From: Paenibacillus guangzhouensis
GTDB lineage: Bacteria > Bacillota > Bacilli > Paenibacillales > Paenibacillaceae
Assembly (NCBI RefSeq): GCF_009363075.1
Contig: NZ_CP045293.1
Location: 5,212,501 to 5,276,500 of the forward strand
Reading direction: 5' to 3'
DNA: 64,000 nt
Part shown: positions 28,897 through 37,994 of the stretch, one piece after another
How the letters are laid out: each line of letters starts with the position of its first letter
Numbering within the stretch: position 1 is the stretch's first letter
Translations under genes and position numbers: made by a program
Notes under the pieces: generated by a model
Seen by the model: only the letters and a program-made list of their open reading frames with translations
The model's database searches: none
What the model was told of the DNA's origin: nothing

Positions 28897-30588
28897 TACT
28901 TTATTCAACAATCGGAAGATTTTCAGAGCAAGCTGAATTTGCAGCAGCTCCTCCGAGTTCTTCAAATCCGTTCCGAGCATTTCTTTGATCTTATCGATGC
29001 GATAGATAAAGGTATTGCGGTGAATGAACATCGCTTTGGCTGCTTCACTCACATTATGATTGTGGATGAAGTAATTCTCCAACGTGATCATAAAGCTTGT
29101 CCCATGCGTATGATCATGGTCATAGAGCTTGCCGAGCCGCTTCAGGAAGAAATCCTCGAGCTCCATCTCCTTAATATTCGAATCCAAGAAATGGTAAACG
29201 GAATAGTCTTCGAAGTGTGATACTTCGCCTTGGCTGCCGAATTTCTGCATCAGCCGAATCGCCTCATGCGCTTCTGAGAAGCTCTTATGCAGCGAGCTGA
29301 TCGACTTATATTGTCTACCGATACCAATGGTGAAGGTTGTCTTCTTGATCTGATGCCGCAGCTTCTCATGCAGCTCAATCGCATAATTCTTCGTCTCGGA
29401 GATGGTAACGTTCGGCCGGAATTCACTCTGACCAACCATGATAATAATCCGTTGGTTTCGGAAGAAGCAGGTAATCTCCCCATTCGCCTCACTCGAATAT
29501 TCATATACCAGTTCCACGCATTTTTTCGCCAGATTATCCATTTCATATTTACGGGCAACGATATCCTCGAACCGTTCGAGCTCCATCGGTTCGATGTTGA
29601 TCACAATGCAATAATACATATAACTCGAGTTCAAACCATGCAAATCGCATAACGTCTGGATGGTATCCGATGAGGTAATCTTCCCCGTGAGCAAATCGTC
29701 GAAAAAATCTTGGCGGATCTGCAGCTTCACTTCCTCAATTTCCTTAGCCTTAATCCGTTCCAGCGCCATAATGGTCGAGGACTGCTCCAAGACGATATAG
29801 TCGAATTCCGTCAGCTCCCGTACCGTCTGCCAGACGACAATGTAGCCATAAATATAATGGTTAACAGCAACCGGCAGGATTCGGCACTTGATCTCCTGTC
29901 CCTTCGTATGATAGATCCGCTTCACCGACTTCTTCATCTCGCTAATATTGCTTGGAATCGAATCGCGGAAATCCCTCGTGAACACAGGCCGGTTCGGTAC
30001 GAGATGCAGACTTCCTTCGAGTGGAACTGGATTCTCTTCCAACTCAGCATAGTGCAGCAGATTCCAATCCCGATCCAAGAACACAATGGGATTATGGATC
30101 GTCTCCGCAAGCTCCATCGCAATCCGCTCAATCCCCCCGCCCTCCAGCGCAATACGAAACAATATATTATGCATATCCAACGTTCGTCGATTCAACAGGT
30201 CATATCTGCCTGATGCCTTCTCGTTGATGATTGCGATCACTTTGGATAACGGATACGTGAACGGCATCTCAAGCAGCGGCAATCCGTACTTGTTCGCCAT
30301 ATCAATCATATTCTGCGGCAGCTTGTCGAAATACCGCTTCATCTTAATGCAGAGCCCCGCGCAGTTGATCTCCGCAAGCTCACGAATAATCCGATTCTGG
30401 AGCTCTTCATTACCCTTAAAAATATACCCCGTCGATAAGAGCAATTCATTCGAAGATAACCAGTCAAATGCATCCGGATTTTCCATAATATTGACAATCG
30501 ATATCACATTATTGATTCCCTGCTCACCAGCAACGACCTTAATGCCTTCGATTGATTTGATGTGGAGTAAATCTTTTACTGTAAGCAT
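28894..30588 (-). CDS. pucR: PucR-family transcriptional regulator
   Basis: 564 residues: N-terminal PucR sensory domain (MLTVKDLLHIKSIEGIKVVA, 1-125), a central GGDEF-like degenerate region (about 290-430), and the C-terminal PucR helix-turn-helix (HNVSEAAKAMFIHRNTFIYR, about 515). PucR proteins control purine and allantoin catabolism in Bacillus. ATG at 30588 after GGGGTGAGG; a longer reading would add 18 residues. It is divergent from the AllFGH-like operon, and a site with the core of the known PucR box lies between them, so it very likely controls that operon. Confidence 0.88.
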   Translation of the reverse strand: MLTVKDLLHIKSIEGIKVVAGEQGINNVISIVNIMENPDAFDWLSSNELLLSTGYIFKGNEELQNRIIRELAEINCAGLCIKMKRYFDKLPQNMIDMANKYGLPLLEMPFTYPLSKVIAIINEKASGRYDLLNRRTLDMHNILFRIALEGGGIERIAMELAETIHNPIVFLDRDWNLLHYAELEENPVPLEGSLHLVPNRPVFTRDFRDSIPSNISEMKKSVKRIYHTKGQEIKCRILPVAVNHYIYGYIVVWQTVRELTEFDYIVLEQSSTIMALERIKAKEIEEVKLQIRQDFFDDLLTGKITSSDTIQTLCDLHGLNSSYMYYCIVINIEPMELERFEDIVARKYEMDNLAKKCVELVYEYSSEANGEITCFFRNQRIIIMVGQSEFRPNVTISETKNYAIELHEKLRHQIKKTTFTIGIGRQYKSISSLHKSFSEAHEAIRLMQKFGSQGEVSHFEDYSVYHFLDSNIKEMELEDFFLKRLGKLYDHDHTHGTSFMITLENYFIHNHNVSEAAKAMFIHRNTFIYRIDKIKEMLGTDLKNSEELLQIQLALKIFRLLNKV

Positions 30589-30627
30589 TTTCCTCACCCC
30601 TTTATTTTTGCCAGTTCGATGGTATGT

Positions 30628-30644
30628 TTGTGCACCCTGCACAA
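30628..30644. promoter_or_regulatory. 17-bp palindrome in the pucR/operon intergenic region
   Basis: TTGTGCA and TGCACAA arms flank CCC, 40 nt upstream of pucR. Probable operator; the protein that binds it is unknown. Confidence 0.5.
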
Positions 30645-30669
30645 TGAACTTGGACTTTTTTTAGTGTTG

Positions 30670-30682
30670 TTAACCAATGCTC
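30670..30682 (-). promoter_or_regulatory. PucR-box-like site
   Basis: The minus strand reads GAGCATTGGTTAA and matches 11 of 13 positions of the B. subtilis PucR box WWWCNTTGGTTAA, including the complete TTGGTTAA core. Confidence 0.6.
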
Positions 30683-30724
30683 AATTCATGTATCCGCTTT
30701 ACAATAATCGTGTCAGATGAAGGT

Positions 30725-30740
30725 TGTGTAACGTTTCACA
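30725..30740 (+). promoter_or_regulatory. FNR/CRP-like site before the carbamoyltransferase operon
   Basis: TGTGT-N6-TCACA differs by one base from the TGTGA-N6-TCACA site of Bacillus Fnr. A weak -10 (GACAAT, 30763-30768) lies at the distance expected for activation from about -41. Confidence 0.45.
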
Positions 30741-30789
30741 TCCTCAGATGATGTTCTGCAACGACAATTCACGATGTGGAGGTATTCAG

Positions 30790-31398
30790 ATGTCAGACAA
30801 CAACTTGGTACAACAATTTCTTGAAGCAGCAGCTCAAGGGGATGTCGCAACTTTGAAGAAATGCCTAGAACAAGGTATCGACATCAATGTAAGAAACAAG
30901 CAAAAAAGAACAGCGGTTCTGATTGCGGCAATGAACGATCATTTGAAGGCCGTATCCTTCCTGGTCGAAGCTGGAGCAAATGTGGATTTGCAAGATGAGA
31001 CTTGCTTCAACCCATTCTTGTTCGGCTGCATTAACGGGAAGCTCGAGCTCGTTAAGCTCATGATCAAAGCGAATACGAACATCGAATTATTGACTCGCTT
31101 CGGTGGCGTCGGCATTACCCCTGCCAGTGAGAAAGGCCATGTTGAAGTCGTTCGCGAGCTCCTCACAACGACAGACATCAATGTGAATCATACGAATATT
31201 TGCGGTTGGACACCTCTGATCGAAGCAATCATCTTGAATGATGGTGGAGAAAAACAGCAGACCATTATTAAGCTCTTAATCGAACATGGCGCAAATGTGC
31301 ACATGGTTGATAAGTACGGTGTTACACCACTTGAGCTGGCAAGAAAGAAAGGTTTCGTCGAAATTGAGCAAATCTTGTTAGCAGCAGGCGCGAAGTAA
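30790..31398 (+). CDS. Ankyrin-repeat protein
   Basis: 202 residues consisting of about five or six ankyrin repeats: for example NKQKRTAVLIAAMNDHLKAV, VEAGANVDLQDETCFNPFLF, THIC-type NICGWTPLIEAI and VDKYGVTPLELARKKGFVEI. No signal peptide, no other domain. ATG at 30790 after GGAGG. It is the first gene after the pucR divergent promoter region and lies 85 nt ahead of the AllH-like gene, so it is probably in the same transcript. A repeat protein in this pathway is unusual; it may bind a protein partner, but which one cannot be seen. Confidence 0.85.
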   Translation: MSDNNLVQQFLEAAAQGDVATLKKCLEQGIDINVRNKQKRTAVLIAAMNDHLKAVSFLVEAGANVDLQDETCFNPFLFGCINGKLELVKLMIKANTNIELLTRFGGVGITPASEKGHVEVVRELLTTTDINVNHTNICGWTPLIEAIILNDGGEKQQTIIKLLIEHGANVHMVDKYGVTPLELARKKGFVEIEQILLAAGAK

Positions 31399-31483
31399 CA
31401 TCATCACGATGCGGTGACCATCATCCAGCCGCCTGTGCTTGGACCGCAATCACCTTAGATTTACAGGAAGGGAAGTGCTAACC

Positions 31484-32389
31484 ATGCACGAGCATCATGC
31501 ACGATCTGGTGATCTGGACTGGATGAATCAACTGCAACATACGAAATTTCATGGTTATGTGCATAGTGTATTCGACAGAACGATAAATGTCGAATCCATC
31601 AAAAATGGCGAATTATATACCTTTGCATGCCAGCACTTGGATAATGCACCCAATACAATGCTAATCGACATTGATCGATTCAGCGAACTTGCGATAGAAG
31701 TTAACGACATTGTATATGCTGACCAGCGAATTGTACACATTGGAGACCAATTGTCGATCGCCATGGATCAAGTTACAACGTGGGAATGTCAGCTTCCTCG
31801 TTTCCCAAGCGATATCGAATCTGTAATCAACAATCTCGTCATAACAAAAGACATGGCCTTGCAACGCGGGAAATGCGGTGGCATGAAACCTGATTTAACA
31901 AGCGGCAGCCTATTTGAACAAGAGACATCGAGGTTGCTCAGCGTTCGTTCCCTGATGCTTCAAGAAGCACTGCTTCACCACCAAGTCTCGGACGCATGTC
32001 GTCATGCGGCTGGGATCATCGGCCTTGGGCCAGGGTTAACCCCTTCGGGAGATGACTTTCTCGTTGGCCTACTCTCTACATTTCACATGGAGAATAGCCC
32101 AGGCCGCATCTATCAAGGATTCGGCGAGAAAATCGTGGACGTCGCAAGAACATTGACCAATGAGATTAGTTATATGGCACTCAAGCAAGCATCCAAGGGT
32201 CGAGTGAGGGAATCTATCACCCGTTTGCTTCATTCCATTACATGCGGTAAACAAGAAGAGTTGATTCTCTCTTTAGATAAGGTATTAACAATCGGATCTT
32301 CATCGGGCACTGATATCGTCTACGGGATGATCAGCGGACTCGAGATCAACATTCAAGCAGGAGGTACAGTATGTCTACCAAAGTTGTAA
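31484..32389 (+). CDS. allH: DUF2877 protein, AllH-like subunit of oxamate carbamoyltransferase
   Basis: 301 residues with the family signature GIIGLGPGLTPSGDDFLVGLL (written in part: GLGPGLTPSGDD, about residue 190) and IGSSSGTDIVYGM near the C-terminus. In E. coli the products of fdrA, ylbE and ylbF (AllF, AllG, AllH) together form oxamate carbamoyltransferase, and AllH is the DUF2877 member. ATG at 31484 after GGAAGGGAAG. It overlaps the fdrA start by 19 nt, so translation is coupled. In this operon it comes first, whereas in E. coli it is last of the three. Confidence 0.82.
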   Translation: MHEHHARSGDLDWMNQLQHTKFHGYVHSVFDRTINVESIKNGELYTFACQHLDNAPNTMLIDIDRFSELAIEVNDIVYADQRIVHIGDQLSIAMDQVTTWECQLPRFPSDIESVINNLVITKDMALQRGKCGGMKPDLTSGSLFEQETSRLLSVRSLMLQEALLHHQVSDACRHAAGIIGLGPGLTPSGDDFLVGLLSTFHMENSPGRIYQGFGEKIVDVARTLTNEISYMALKQASKGRVRESITRLLHSITCGKQEELILSLDKVLTIGSSSGTDIVYGMISGLEINIQAGGTVCLPKL

Positions 32390-33915
32390 TTAAACAAAGC
32401 ACGTATTTCGATTCTGTGTCCTTGATGTCCCTATCCACCAAAGCGAACCAAATAGAAGGTGTAGAGCAAGCGGTGATCGCGATGGGTACGGAAATGAATA
32501 AAGAGGTTCTACGCAATGTTGGACTACTCACACCTGAACTGGAAGAAGCCAAGACAAGCGATCTGATGATCGTCGTCAAAGCGGCTACTGATGAGCTTTG
32601 TGAAAGCGCATTCTTGCAAATTGAAGAGCTCTTCAAGAACAAGGGCGCAGCGAAAGGTACAAGCGACATCAAGTATCCAACGATCGATTCCGCAGCGAAA
32701 AGCATTCCAGACGCGAACCTAGCTGTAATCTCCGTGAACGGTGCATATGCAGCGAGAGAAGCTAGAAAAGCACTCGATAACGATCTGAACGTCATGCTCT
32801 TCAGCGACAACGTAAGCATCGAAGATGAGATCGCATTAAAACAATATGCACATGAAAAAGGCTTGCTCCTGATGGGCCCTGACTGCGGAACAGCAATTAT
32901 CGGGGGCGTCGCGCTCTGCTTCGGTAACTCGGTTAGACGCGGCAACATCGGTATCGTTGGCGCATCCGGCACAGGCAGCCAAGAAGTCAGCGTTCGTATT
33001 CATGATTTCGGCGGCGGCATTACGCAGCTGATCGGTACAGGCGGGCGTGACCTGAGCGAGCAAGTCGGCGGCATCATGATGCTCGATGGCATGAAAGCGC
33101 TGGACGAAGATGAAGCGACGAAAGTGATCGTCTTGATCTCCAAACCGCCAGCACCAAGCGTTGAGAAAAAAGTGCTCGACCAAATCAAGCAATGCAAGAA
33201 GCCTGTCGTGGTCTACTTCATCGGCGGCACCGAAGAATCGGTGGTTGCTGCAGGCGGACATTTCGCGAAGACATCCAAGGAAGCAGCGCTTAAAGCGGTT
33301 GTCCTTGCTGGTGCAGATGAGAGCACGATCAACAAGCGCGCACTCAACATTCCACTTGTTGAAGAAGTACGTGCGAAACTTACTCCAGAGCAAAAATATA
33401 TTCGCGGATTGTTCTGTGGCGGTACACTGTGTGACGAATCCATGTATATCGCAATGGAGAAATTCGACAATGTATACAGCAACATTCAGAAGAACCCTGA
33501 CTACAAGCTGAAGGATCTGCATGTGAGCAAAGAGCACACCTTCCTCGATCTCGGTGACGATGACTTCACGAACGGCAAGCCGCACCCGATGATCGACCCT
33601 TCGACACGGATCGCGCGTTTCTTGCAAGAAGCGAAGGACCCTGAGGTTGGCGTAATCGTCATGGACTTCATTCTTGGCTTCGGCTCCCACGAAGATCCGG
33701 TTGGCGTGATGCTTCCTGCGATCATCGAAGCGAAGGAACTCGCTGCGAAGGAAGGCAGACATCTTGAAATTCTCGGCTATGTGCTCGGCACAGACCTCGA
33801 CAGTCCGAAAATTGAAGACCAAGTGAACAAGTTGATGGAAGCTGGCGTAACGATCGCAAGCAGCAGCACGAATGCAGGTCTGCTATCCAGAGAATTTGTC
33901 GTGAAAGGGGCTTAA
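32371..33915 (+). CDS. fdrA: FdrA/AllF subunit of oxamate carbamoyltransferase type
   Basis: 514 residues, related to succinyl-CoA ligase alpha/beta subunits. A CoA-binding-like Rossmann region (NIGIVGASGTGSQEVSV, about 193) is followed by GTGGRDLSEQVGG and a ligase-like second half with FCGGTLCDE, DLGDDDFTNGKPHPMIDPS and GFGSHEDPVGVMLP. E. coli FdrA carries these same blocks. The name acyl-CoA synthetase seen in databases is misleading: the group acts in transfer of a carbamoyl group between phosphate and an oxamate-like acceptor. ATG at 32371 after AGGAGG. Substrate specificity here is not proven. Confidence 0.88.
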   Translation: MSTKVVIKQSTYFDSVSLMSLSTKANQIEGVEQAVIAMGTEMNKEVLRNVGLLTPELEEAKTSDLMIVVKAATDELCESAFLQIEELFKNKGAAKGTSDIKYPTIDSAAKSIPDANLAVISVNGAYAAREARKALDNDLNVMLFSDNVSIEDEIALKQYAHEKGLLLMGPDCGTAIIGGVALCFGNSVRRGNIGIVGASGTGSQEVSVRIHDFGGGITQLIGTGGRDLSEQVGGIMMLDGMKALDEDEATKVIVLISKPPAPSVEKKVLDQIKQCKKPVVVYFIGGTEESVVAAGGHFAKTSKEAALKAVVLAGADESTINKRALNIPLVEEVRAKLTPEQKYIRGLFCGGTLCDESMYIAMEKFDNVYSNIQKNPDYKLKDLHVSKEHTFLDLGDDDFTNGKPHPMIDPSTRIARFLQEAKDPEVGVIVMDFILGFGSHEDPVGVMLPAIIEAKELAAKEGRHLEILGYVLGTDLDSPKIEDQVNKLMEAGVTIASSSTNAGLLSREFVVKGA

Positions 33916-33921
33916 TGAACC

Positions 33922-35346
33922 ATGAGCAAAATTAATGAACTTTTTAATAGCAAATTAAATGTCATCAACGTGGGTATCGAATTTTTCAAGGATGATATCT
34001 TGAAGCAAAATGCAACGGCAACACACCTCGAGTGGAAACCGCCGGGTGGCGGCAAGCCGGAATTGATCAAAGCGCTCGACAAGCTCGAGGATCCAGCATT
34101 GATTGAGAAAATCGAAGCAGCGAACAAACTTGCGGTTGAGCGTATTGTGAACTCCCAGCCGATCTTAATCGGCTTCGACCAAGCGATCAATTGCGTACCA
34201 GGCATGACGAAGACAACCATCTTGCACTCCGGTCCTCCAATTACGTGGGATCGCATGAACGGTGCCATGAGAGGCGCGGTAACAGGCGCGATCGTATTCG
34301 AAGGCTTAGCGAAGGATCTGGAAGAAGCTGCGGAAGTGGCTGCATCCGGCAAAATTACTTTCGCACCATGTCATGAGCACAACTGTGTAGGATCCATGGC
34401 CGGCGTCACTTCCGCATCCATGTTCATGCACATCGTTGAGAATAAAACGTACGGCAATATCGCTTACACGAACCTCAGTGAGCAAATGTCCAAAATCCTT
34501 CGCATGGGCGCGAATGACGAGACGGTTATCGCTCGTCTGAACTGGATGCGCGACGTACTCGGACCGATGCTTCGTGACGCAATGAAATTGTCGAATGGTA
34601 TCGATCTTCGTCTTATGCTGGCGCAAGCGCTTCATATGGGCGACGAGTGCCACAACCGTAACAATGCGGGTACAAGCTTATTAATCCAAGCCCTGACACC
34701 ATTCATTCTAGAGACGAACTTCACGACAGAGCAAAAACGCGAAGTCTTCGATTTCGTAGCAAGCAGCGACTACTTCTCCGGACCGACCTGGATGGCGCTC
34801 TGCAAATGTGCGCTTGATGCAGCGCATGGTATTGAGAACAGCACCATTGTTACAACCATGGCGCGCAACGGGGTTGAATTCGGGATTCGCGTCAGCGGTA
34901 TGCCGGGCAACACGTGGTTCACAGGCCCAGCTCAGAAAGTTATCGGACCGATGTTCGCAGGCTACAAGCCAGAGGATTCCGGCCTTGATATCGGTGACAG
35001 CGCGATTACAGAGACGTACGGGATTGGTGGATTCGCGATGGCAGCGGCGCCAGCGATTGTCGCTCTTGTCGGCGGTACGGTAGAAGAAGCGCTTGGCTTC
35101 TCGACGAAAATGAAGGAAATTACGACAACAGAAAATCCGAACGTGACGATTCCTCTGCTGAACTTCAGCGGGATTGCAACGGGGATCGATGTTCGCAATG
35201 TTATTCAGACAGGTATTCTTCCCGTCATCAACACCGCGATTGCACATAAGGAGCCAGGTATTGGCATGATTGGTGCGGGCATTACGTACCCACCAACGGA
35301 AGCGTTCGAGAAAGCACTGCTCGCTTTAAGTGACAAAATCAGCTAA
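33922..35346 (+). CDS. allG: DUF1116 protein, AllG-like subunit of oxamate carbamoyltransferase
   Basis: 474 residues. LEWKPPGGGKPELIKALDKL at the N-terminus, TILHSGPPITWDRMNGAMRG (about 95-114), FAPCHEHNCVGSMAGVTSAS and GDECHNRNNAGTSLLIQ are conserved blocks of the DUF1116/YlbE family. Its start is 6 nt after fdrA. Together with AllH and FdrA it completes the three-subunit set. ATG at 33922 after AAAGGGG. The many conserved Cys/His residues (CHEHNC, DECHNR) suggest a metal or active site. Confidence 0.86.
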   Translation: MSKINELFNSKLNVINVGIEFFKDDILKQNATATHLEWKPPGGGKPELIKALDKLEDPALIEKIEAANKLAVERIVNSQPILIGFDQAINCVPGMTKTTILHSGPPITWDRMNGAMRGAVTGAIVFEGLAKDLEEAAEVAASGKITFAPCHEHNCVGSMAGVTSASMFMHIVENKTYGNIAYTNLSEQMSKILRMGANDETVIARLNWMRDVLGPMLRDAMKLSNGIDLRLMLAQALHMGDECHNRNNAGTSLLIQALTPFILETNFTTEQKREVFDFVASSDYFSGPTWMALCKCALDAAHGIENSTIVTTMARNGVEFGIRVSGMPGNTWFTGPAQKVIGPMFAGYKPEDSGLDIGDSAITETYGIGGFAMAAAPAIVALVGGTVEEALGFSTKMKEITTTENPNVTIPLLNFSGIATGIDVRNVIQTGILPVINTAIAHKEPGIGMIGAGITYPPTEAFEKALLALSDKIS

Positions 35347-35410
35347 CTCCTTATCTTGTAACAAGCCGCAGTAGATCTTTGTCAACTTAATAAGAGATAG
35401 GAGAATTACG

Positions 35411-36889
35411 ATGGAACAGGTCAACAATCGTAGCATTGAAGAGTTCAAATCTTACGGGTATGCAGAGGATATTCTACCGAAATCCACTGAGAAGCGTGAT
35501 TGGAGCACTTTCAACTACATTACAGTTTGGATGGGCGCTGTGCATAACTTGATGTCGTACATGACCGTTGCGGGATTTTTCGTACTCGGTTTGTCTGTCC
35601 CGCAAGTACTGTGGGCGGTCATGACAGCGGCAATTATCGTATCGATCGGTTATGTGTTGAATGGCTACGCAGGATCCAAATACGGCATTGGATATTCGAT
35701 GTTACTACGAAGCTCCTTTGGCGTAAAAGGTTCGGTTATTCCTGCATTATGCCGCGGGCTAATAGCAGGGGTCGTATTCTTCGGAACGAAGACGATTATT
35801 GGTGCACAATCCTTTAACGTCATCTTCACGAAAATCTTCCCAGGCTATATGGACATGGTTCCCGGTTTTAATTTCCTAGGACTCGATTTCCCGACGATAG
35901 TATCCTATATCATTTTGTGGGTCATCACGGTGGGATTATTCCTAGGCGGCATGAAAATTCTTAGTTTGTTCAGTAAATGGTCTTCACCAATCATTTATAT
36001 CTTTATCGTAGGCGCCGCTATCTGGGCGATCAGCGTGGCTGGCGGATTCGGACCGATCTTCGACTACACGCCAAGCAATCCAACATCTAGCCCGCTTATC
36101 TTCATCGCTTGCGTCAGTGCCCTTGTATCGAACTGGGGGGGTCCAATCGTGAACATCGCGGACCTTACGCAGCGCGCGAAGACAGACAAAGCACCAATGA
36201 TCGGTCTGCCGCTCGGCATGATCGCATCGTATATCTTATTTGGCATCACTTGTGTAGGACTGCTTGTAGGTACACAAATCGCATTCGGCATCAAAGGATT
36301 CAATATCGTTGCGGCGATCGACCAAATCGGCAATCCGTTCATCGTGATCGTGTTATTGCTCACCTTGAATATTGCTTCGACAAGTTATGTTGTATTCGGC
36401 AACCTGCTTCCTTCCGGCTTACAAATGACTGCGCTTCTACCAAAAGTGTTCAATGTGAAGACAGCGGCGATTCTAACAGCCATCATCGGAACAGCGATCT
36501 TGCCTTGGAAGCTCGTCAACGGCACGCAAGCACTCTATTTATTCTATAGCTTCATCGGTTCGATGTATGGTCCGATTACGGGCATCATGCTCGCAAGCTT
36601 CTTCCTTGAACGGAAGAGAACGCTGAACCTGTCTGCGATCTACCTGAAGCAAGGCGATAACGGCGAGTATAAGAGCGGATACAATGTCATTGCTTGTACC
36701 ATATTTATCATCAGCTTCTTGATCGTATTATCCGGCGCATTCTTCAAAGATGTTGCCTTCCTTGCTGCAATCAGCAAATCGGCATTCCTGAGCGGACTCA
36801 TTATCTCAGGCGTGCTCTACGCGATATTCTATCGATTCAACAAACAGACGACTGTCTTAGATCGTGAGACAGGAGTGAAAGCATCTTAA
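35411..36889 (+). CDS. NCS1-family permease (allantoin/cytosine type)
   Basis: 492 residues with about 12 membrane segments. The N-terminus (EEFKSYGYAEDILPKSTEKR then DWSTFNYITVWMGAVHN) and the loop GGPIVNIADLTQRAKT are typical of nucleobase:cation symporter-1 proteins such as PucI and CodB. It presumably brings in the ring compound or ureide that feeds the operon. ATG at 35411 after ATAGGAG, 64 nt after the AllG-like gene. Allantoin is the favoured substrate because of the PucR context, but cytosine, uracil, hydantoins or another ureide cannot be excluded. Confidence 0.85.
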   Translation: MEQVNNRSIEEFKSYGYAEDILPKSTEKRDWSTFNYITVWMGAVHNLMSYMTVAGFFVLGLSVPQVLWAVMTAAIIVSIGYVLNGYAGSKYGIGYSMLLRSSFGVKGSVIPALCRGLIAGVVFFGTKTIIGAQSFNVIFTKIFPGYMDMVPGFNFLGLDFPTIVSYIILWVITVGLFLGGMKILSLFSKWSSPIIYIFIVGAAIWAISVAGGFGPIFDYTPSNPTSSPLIFIACVSALVSNWGGPIVNIADLTQRAKTDKAPMIGLPLGMIASYILFGITCVGLLVGTQIAFGIKGFNIVAAIDQIGNPFIVIVLLLTLNIASTSYVVFGNLLPSGLQMTALLPKVFNVKTAAILTAIIGTAILPWKLVNGTQALYLFYSFIGSMYGPITGIMLASFFLERKRTLNLSAIYLKQGDNGEYKSGYNVIACTIFIISFLIVLSGAFFKDVAFLAAISKSAFLSGLIISGVLYAIFYRFNKQTTVLDRETGVKAS

Positions 36890-36908
36890 TTTTCTAGGAG
36901 GAATCCCC

Positions 36909-37859
36909 ATGAGTAAACTCGTGATTGTAGCCATCGGTGGCAATTCATTAGTACGTGATAACGGCCGCGATTCAATTCAAGATCAATATGAAGCGGTTCG
37001 CGAGACCGTCGTCAATATCGCAGATATGGTTCAGGAAGGTTATAAGGTTGTCGTGACCCACGGGAACGGCCCTCAGGTTGGATTTGCCATGCAGCGTGTC
37101 GAGATTGCTAGCGAAGTAAGCGGCATGCCAACGATTCCACTCGTGAACTGTGTCGCAGATACTCAAGGGGGGATTGGCTACCAAATCCAGCAAGCATTAA
37201 CCAACGAATTCGCCAAACGCGGCATCAATAAAAAAGTAGCGAGCGTCATTACGCAAGTGGAAGTCAGCAAGGATGATCCGAACTTCCAGAACCCAACGAA
37301 GCCGGTTGGCTCCTTCTTCACCCTAGAGCAGGCTGAGGCGATGAAGAAAGATCATCCGGACTGGGTGATGATCGAAGATTCAGGCCGGGGTTATCGCCGC
37401 GTTGTACCTTCGCCGAAGCCGATCGATATCGTGGAGAAGGACGCGATCAAGTCTCTGATCGATGCCGATTACGTGGTTATCGCTGTTGGCGGCGGCGGCA
37501 TCCCTGTCGTTCGGACAGGCGACAACACGTACGACGGCGTTGATGCGGTCATCGACAAGGACTTCGCAACAAGCCTGCTCGCAGAGCAAGTGAATGCAGA
37601 GACGCTCATCATCACAACCGGCGTATCCCGCGTGTGCATCAACTTCGGCAAACCGAACCAGAAGGCACTGGAGAAGATTACGGTTGAGGAGACGAAGCAA
37701 TACGTCGCGGAGAACCACTTCGCTCCTGGCAGCATGCTGCCGAAGATCGAAGCCAGCCTTAGCTTCCTAGAGCATAATGGATCTCGTGTTATTATTACGA
37801 ATCCAGAGAGCTTAAAGAATGCCATCAATGAGCAAGCAGGAACGCATATTGTGAAGTAG
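36909..37859 (+). CDS. arcC: Carbamate kinase
   Basis: Makes ATP from carbamoyl phosphate and ADP, releasing ammonia and CO2. 316 residues of the amino-acid-kinase fold: VAIGGNSLVRDNGRDSI at the N-terminus, VVTHGNGPQVGFAMQR (about 48-63), VIAVGGGGIPVVR (about 195) and ITTGVSRVCINFG. It is the last gene of the operon, 20 nt after the permease, after AGGAGG. No arginine deiminase genes are near, so the carbamoyl phosphate most likely comes from the carbamoyltransferase encoded upstream, as AllK does in E. coli. Confidence 0.94.
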   Translation: MSKLVIVAIGGNSLVRDNGRDSIQDQYEAVRETVVNIADMVQEGYKVVVTHGNGPQVGFAMQRVEIASEVSGMPTIPLVNCVADTQGGIGYQIQQALTNEFAKRGINKKVASVITQVEVSKDDPNFQNPTKPVGSFFTLEQAEAMKKDHPDWVMIEDSGRGYRRVVPSPKPIDIVEKDAIKSLIDADYVVIAVGGGGIPVVRTGDNTYDGVDAVIDKDFATSLLAEQVNAETLIITTGVSRVCINFGKPNQKALEKITVEETKQYVAENHFAPGSMLPKIEASLSFLEHNGSRVIITNPESLKNAINEQAGTHIVK

Positions 37860-37882
37860 AAAGAATCAGCCAAATTGATCAA

Positions 37883-37915
37883 AAGAACCCTTCAAGCCCC
37901 GCTTGGAGGGTTCTT
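37883..37915 (+). terminator. Terminator of the carbamoyltransferase operon
   Basis: AAGAACCCTTCAAGC pairs with GCTTGGAGGGTTCTT (one G-T pair) around a short loop, 24 nt after arcC. Confidence 0.8.
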
Positions 37916-37994
37916 CGCATATTTTCACACGAATAGGCCGGAAGCTCACAACGGTGAACAACCGACCTATACCTATACCAATCGATCCAAATCT

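Noticed and set aside
30725-30740. Reading TGTGTAACGTTTCACA as a CcpA cre site
   Set aside because: The central CG does not line up with the cre consensus; the TGTGA-N6-TCACA pattern fits better.
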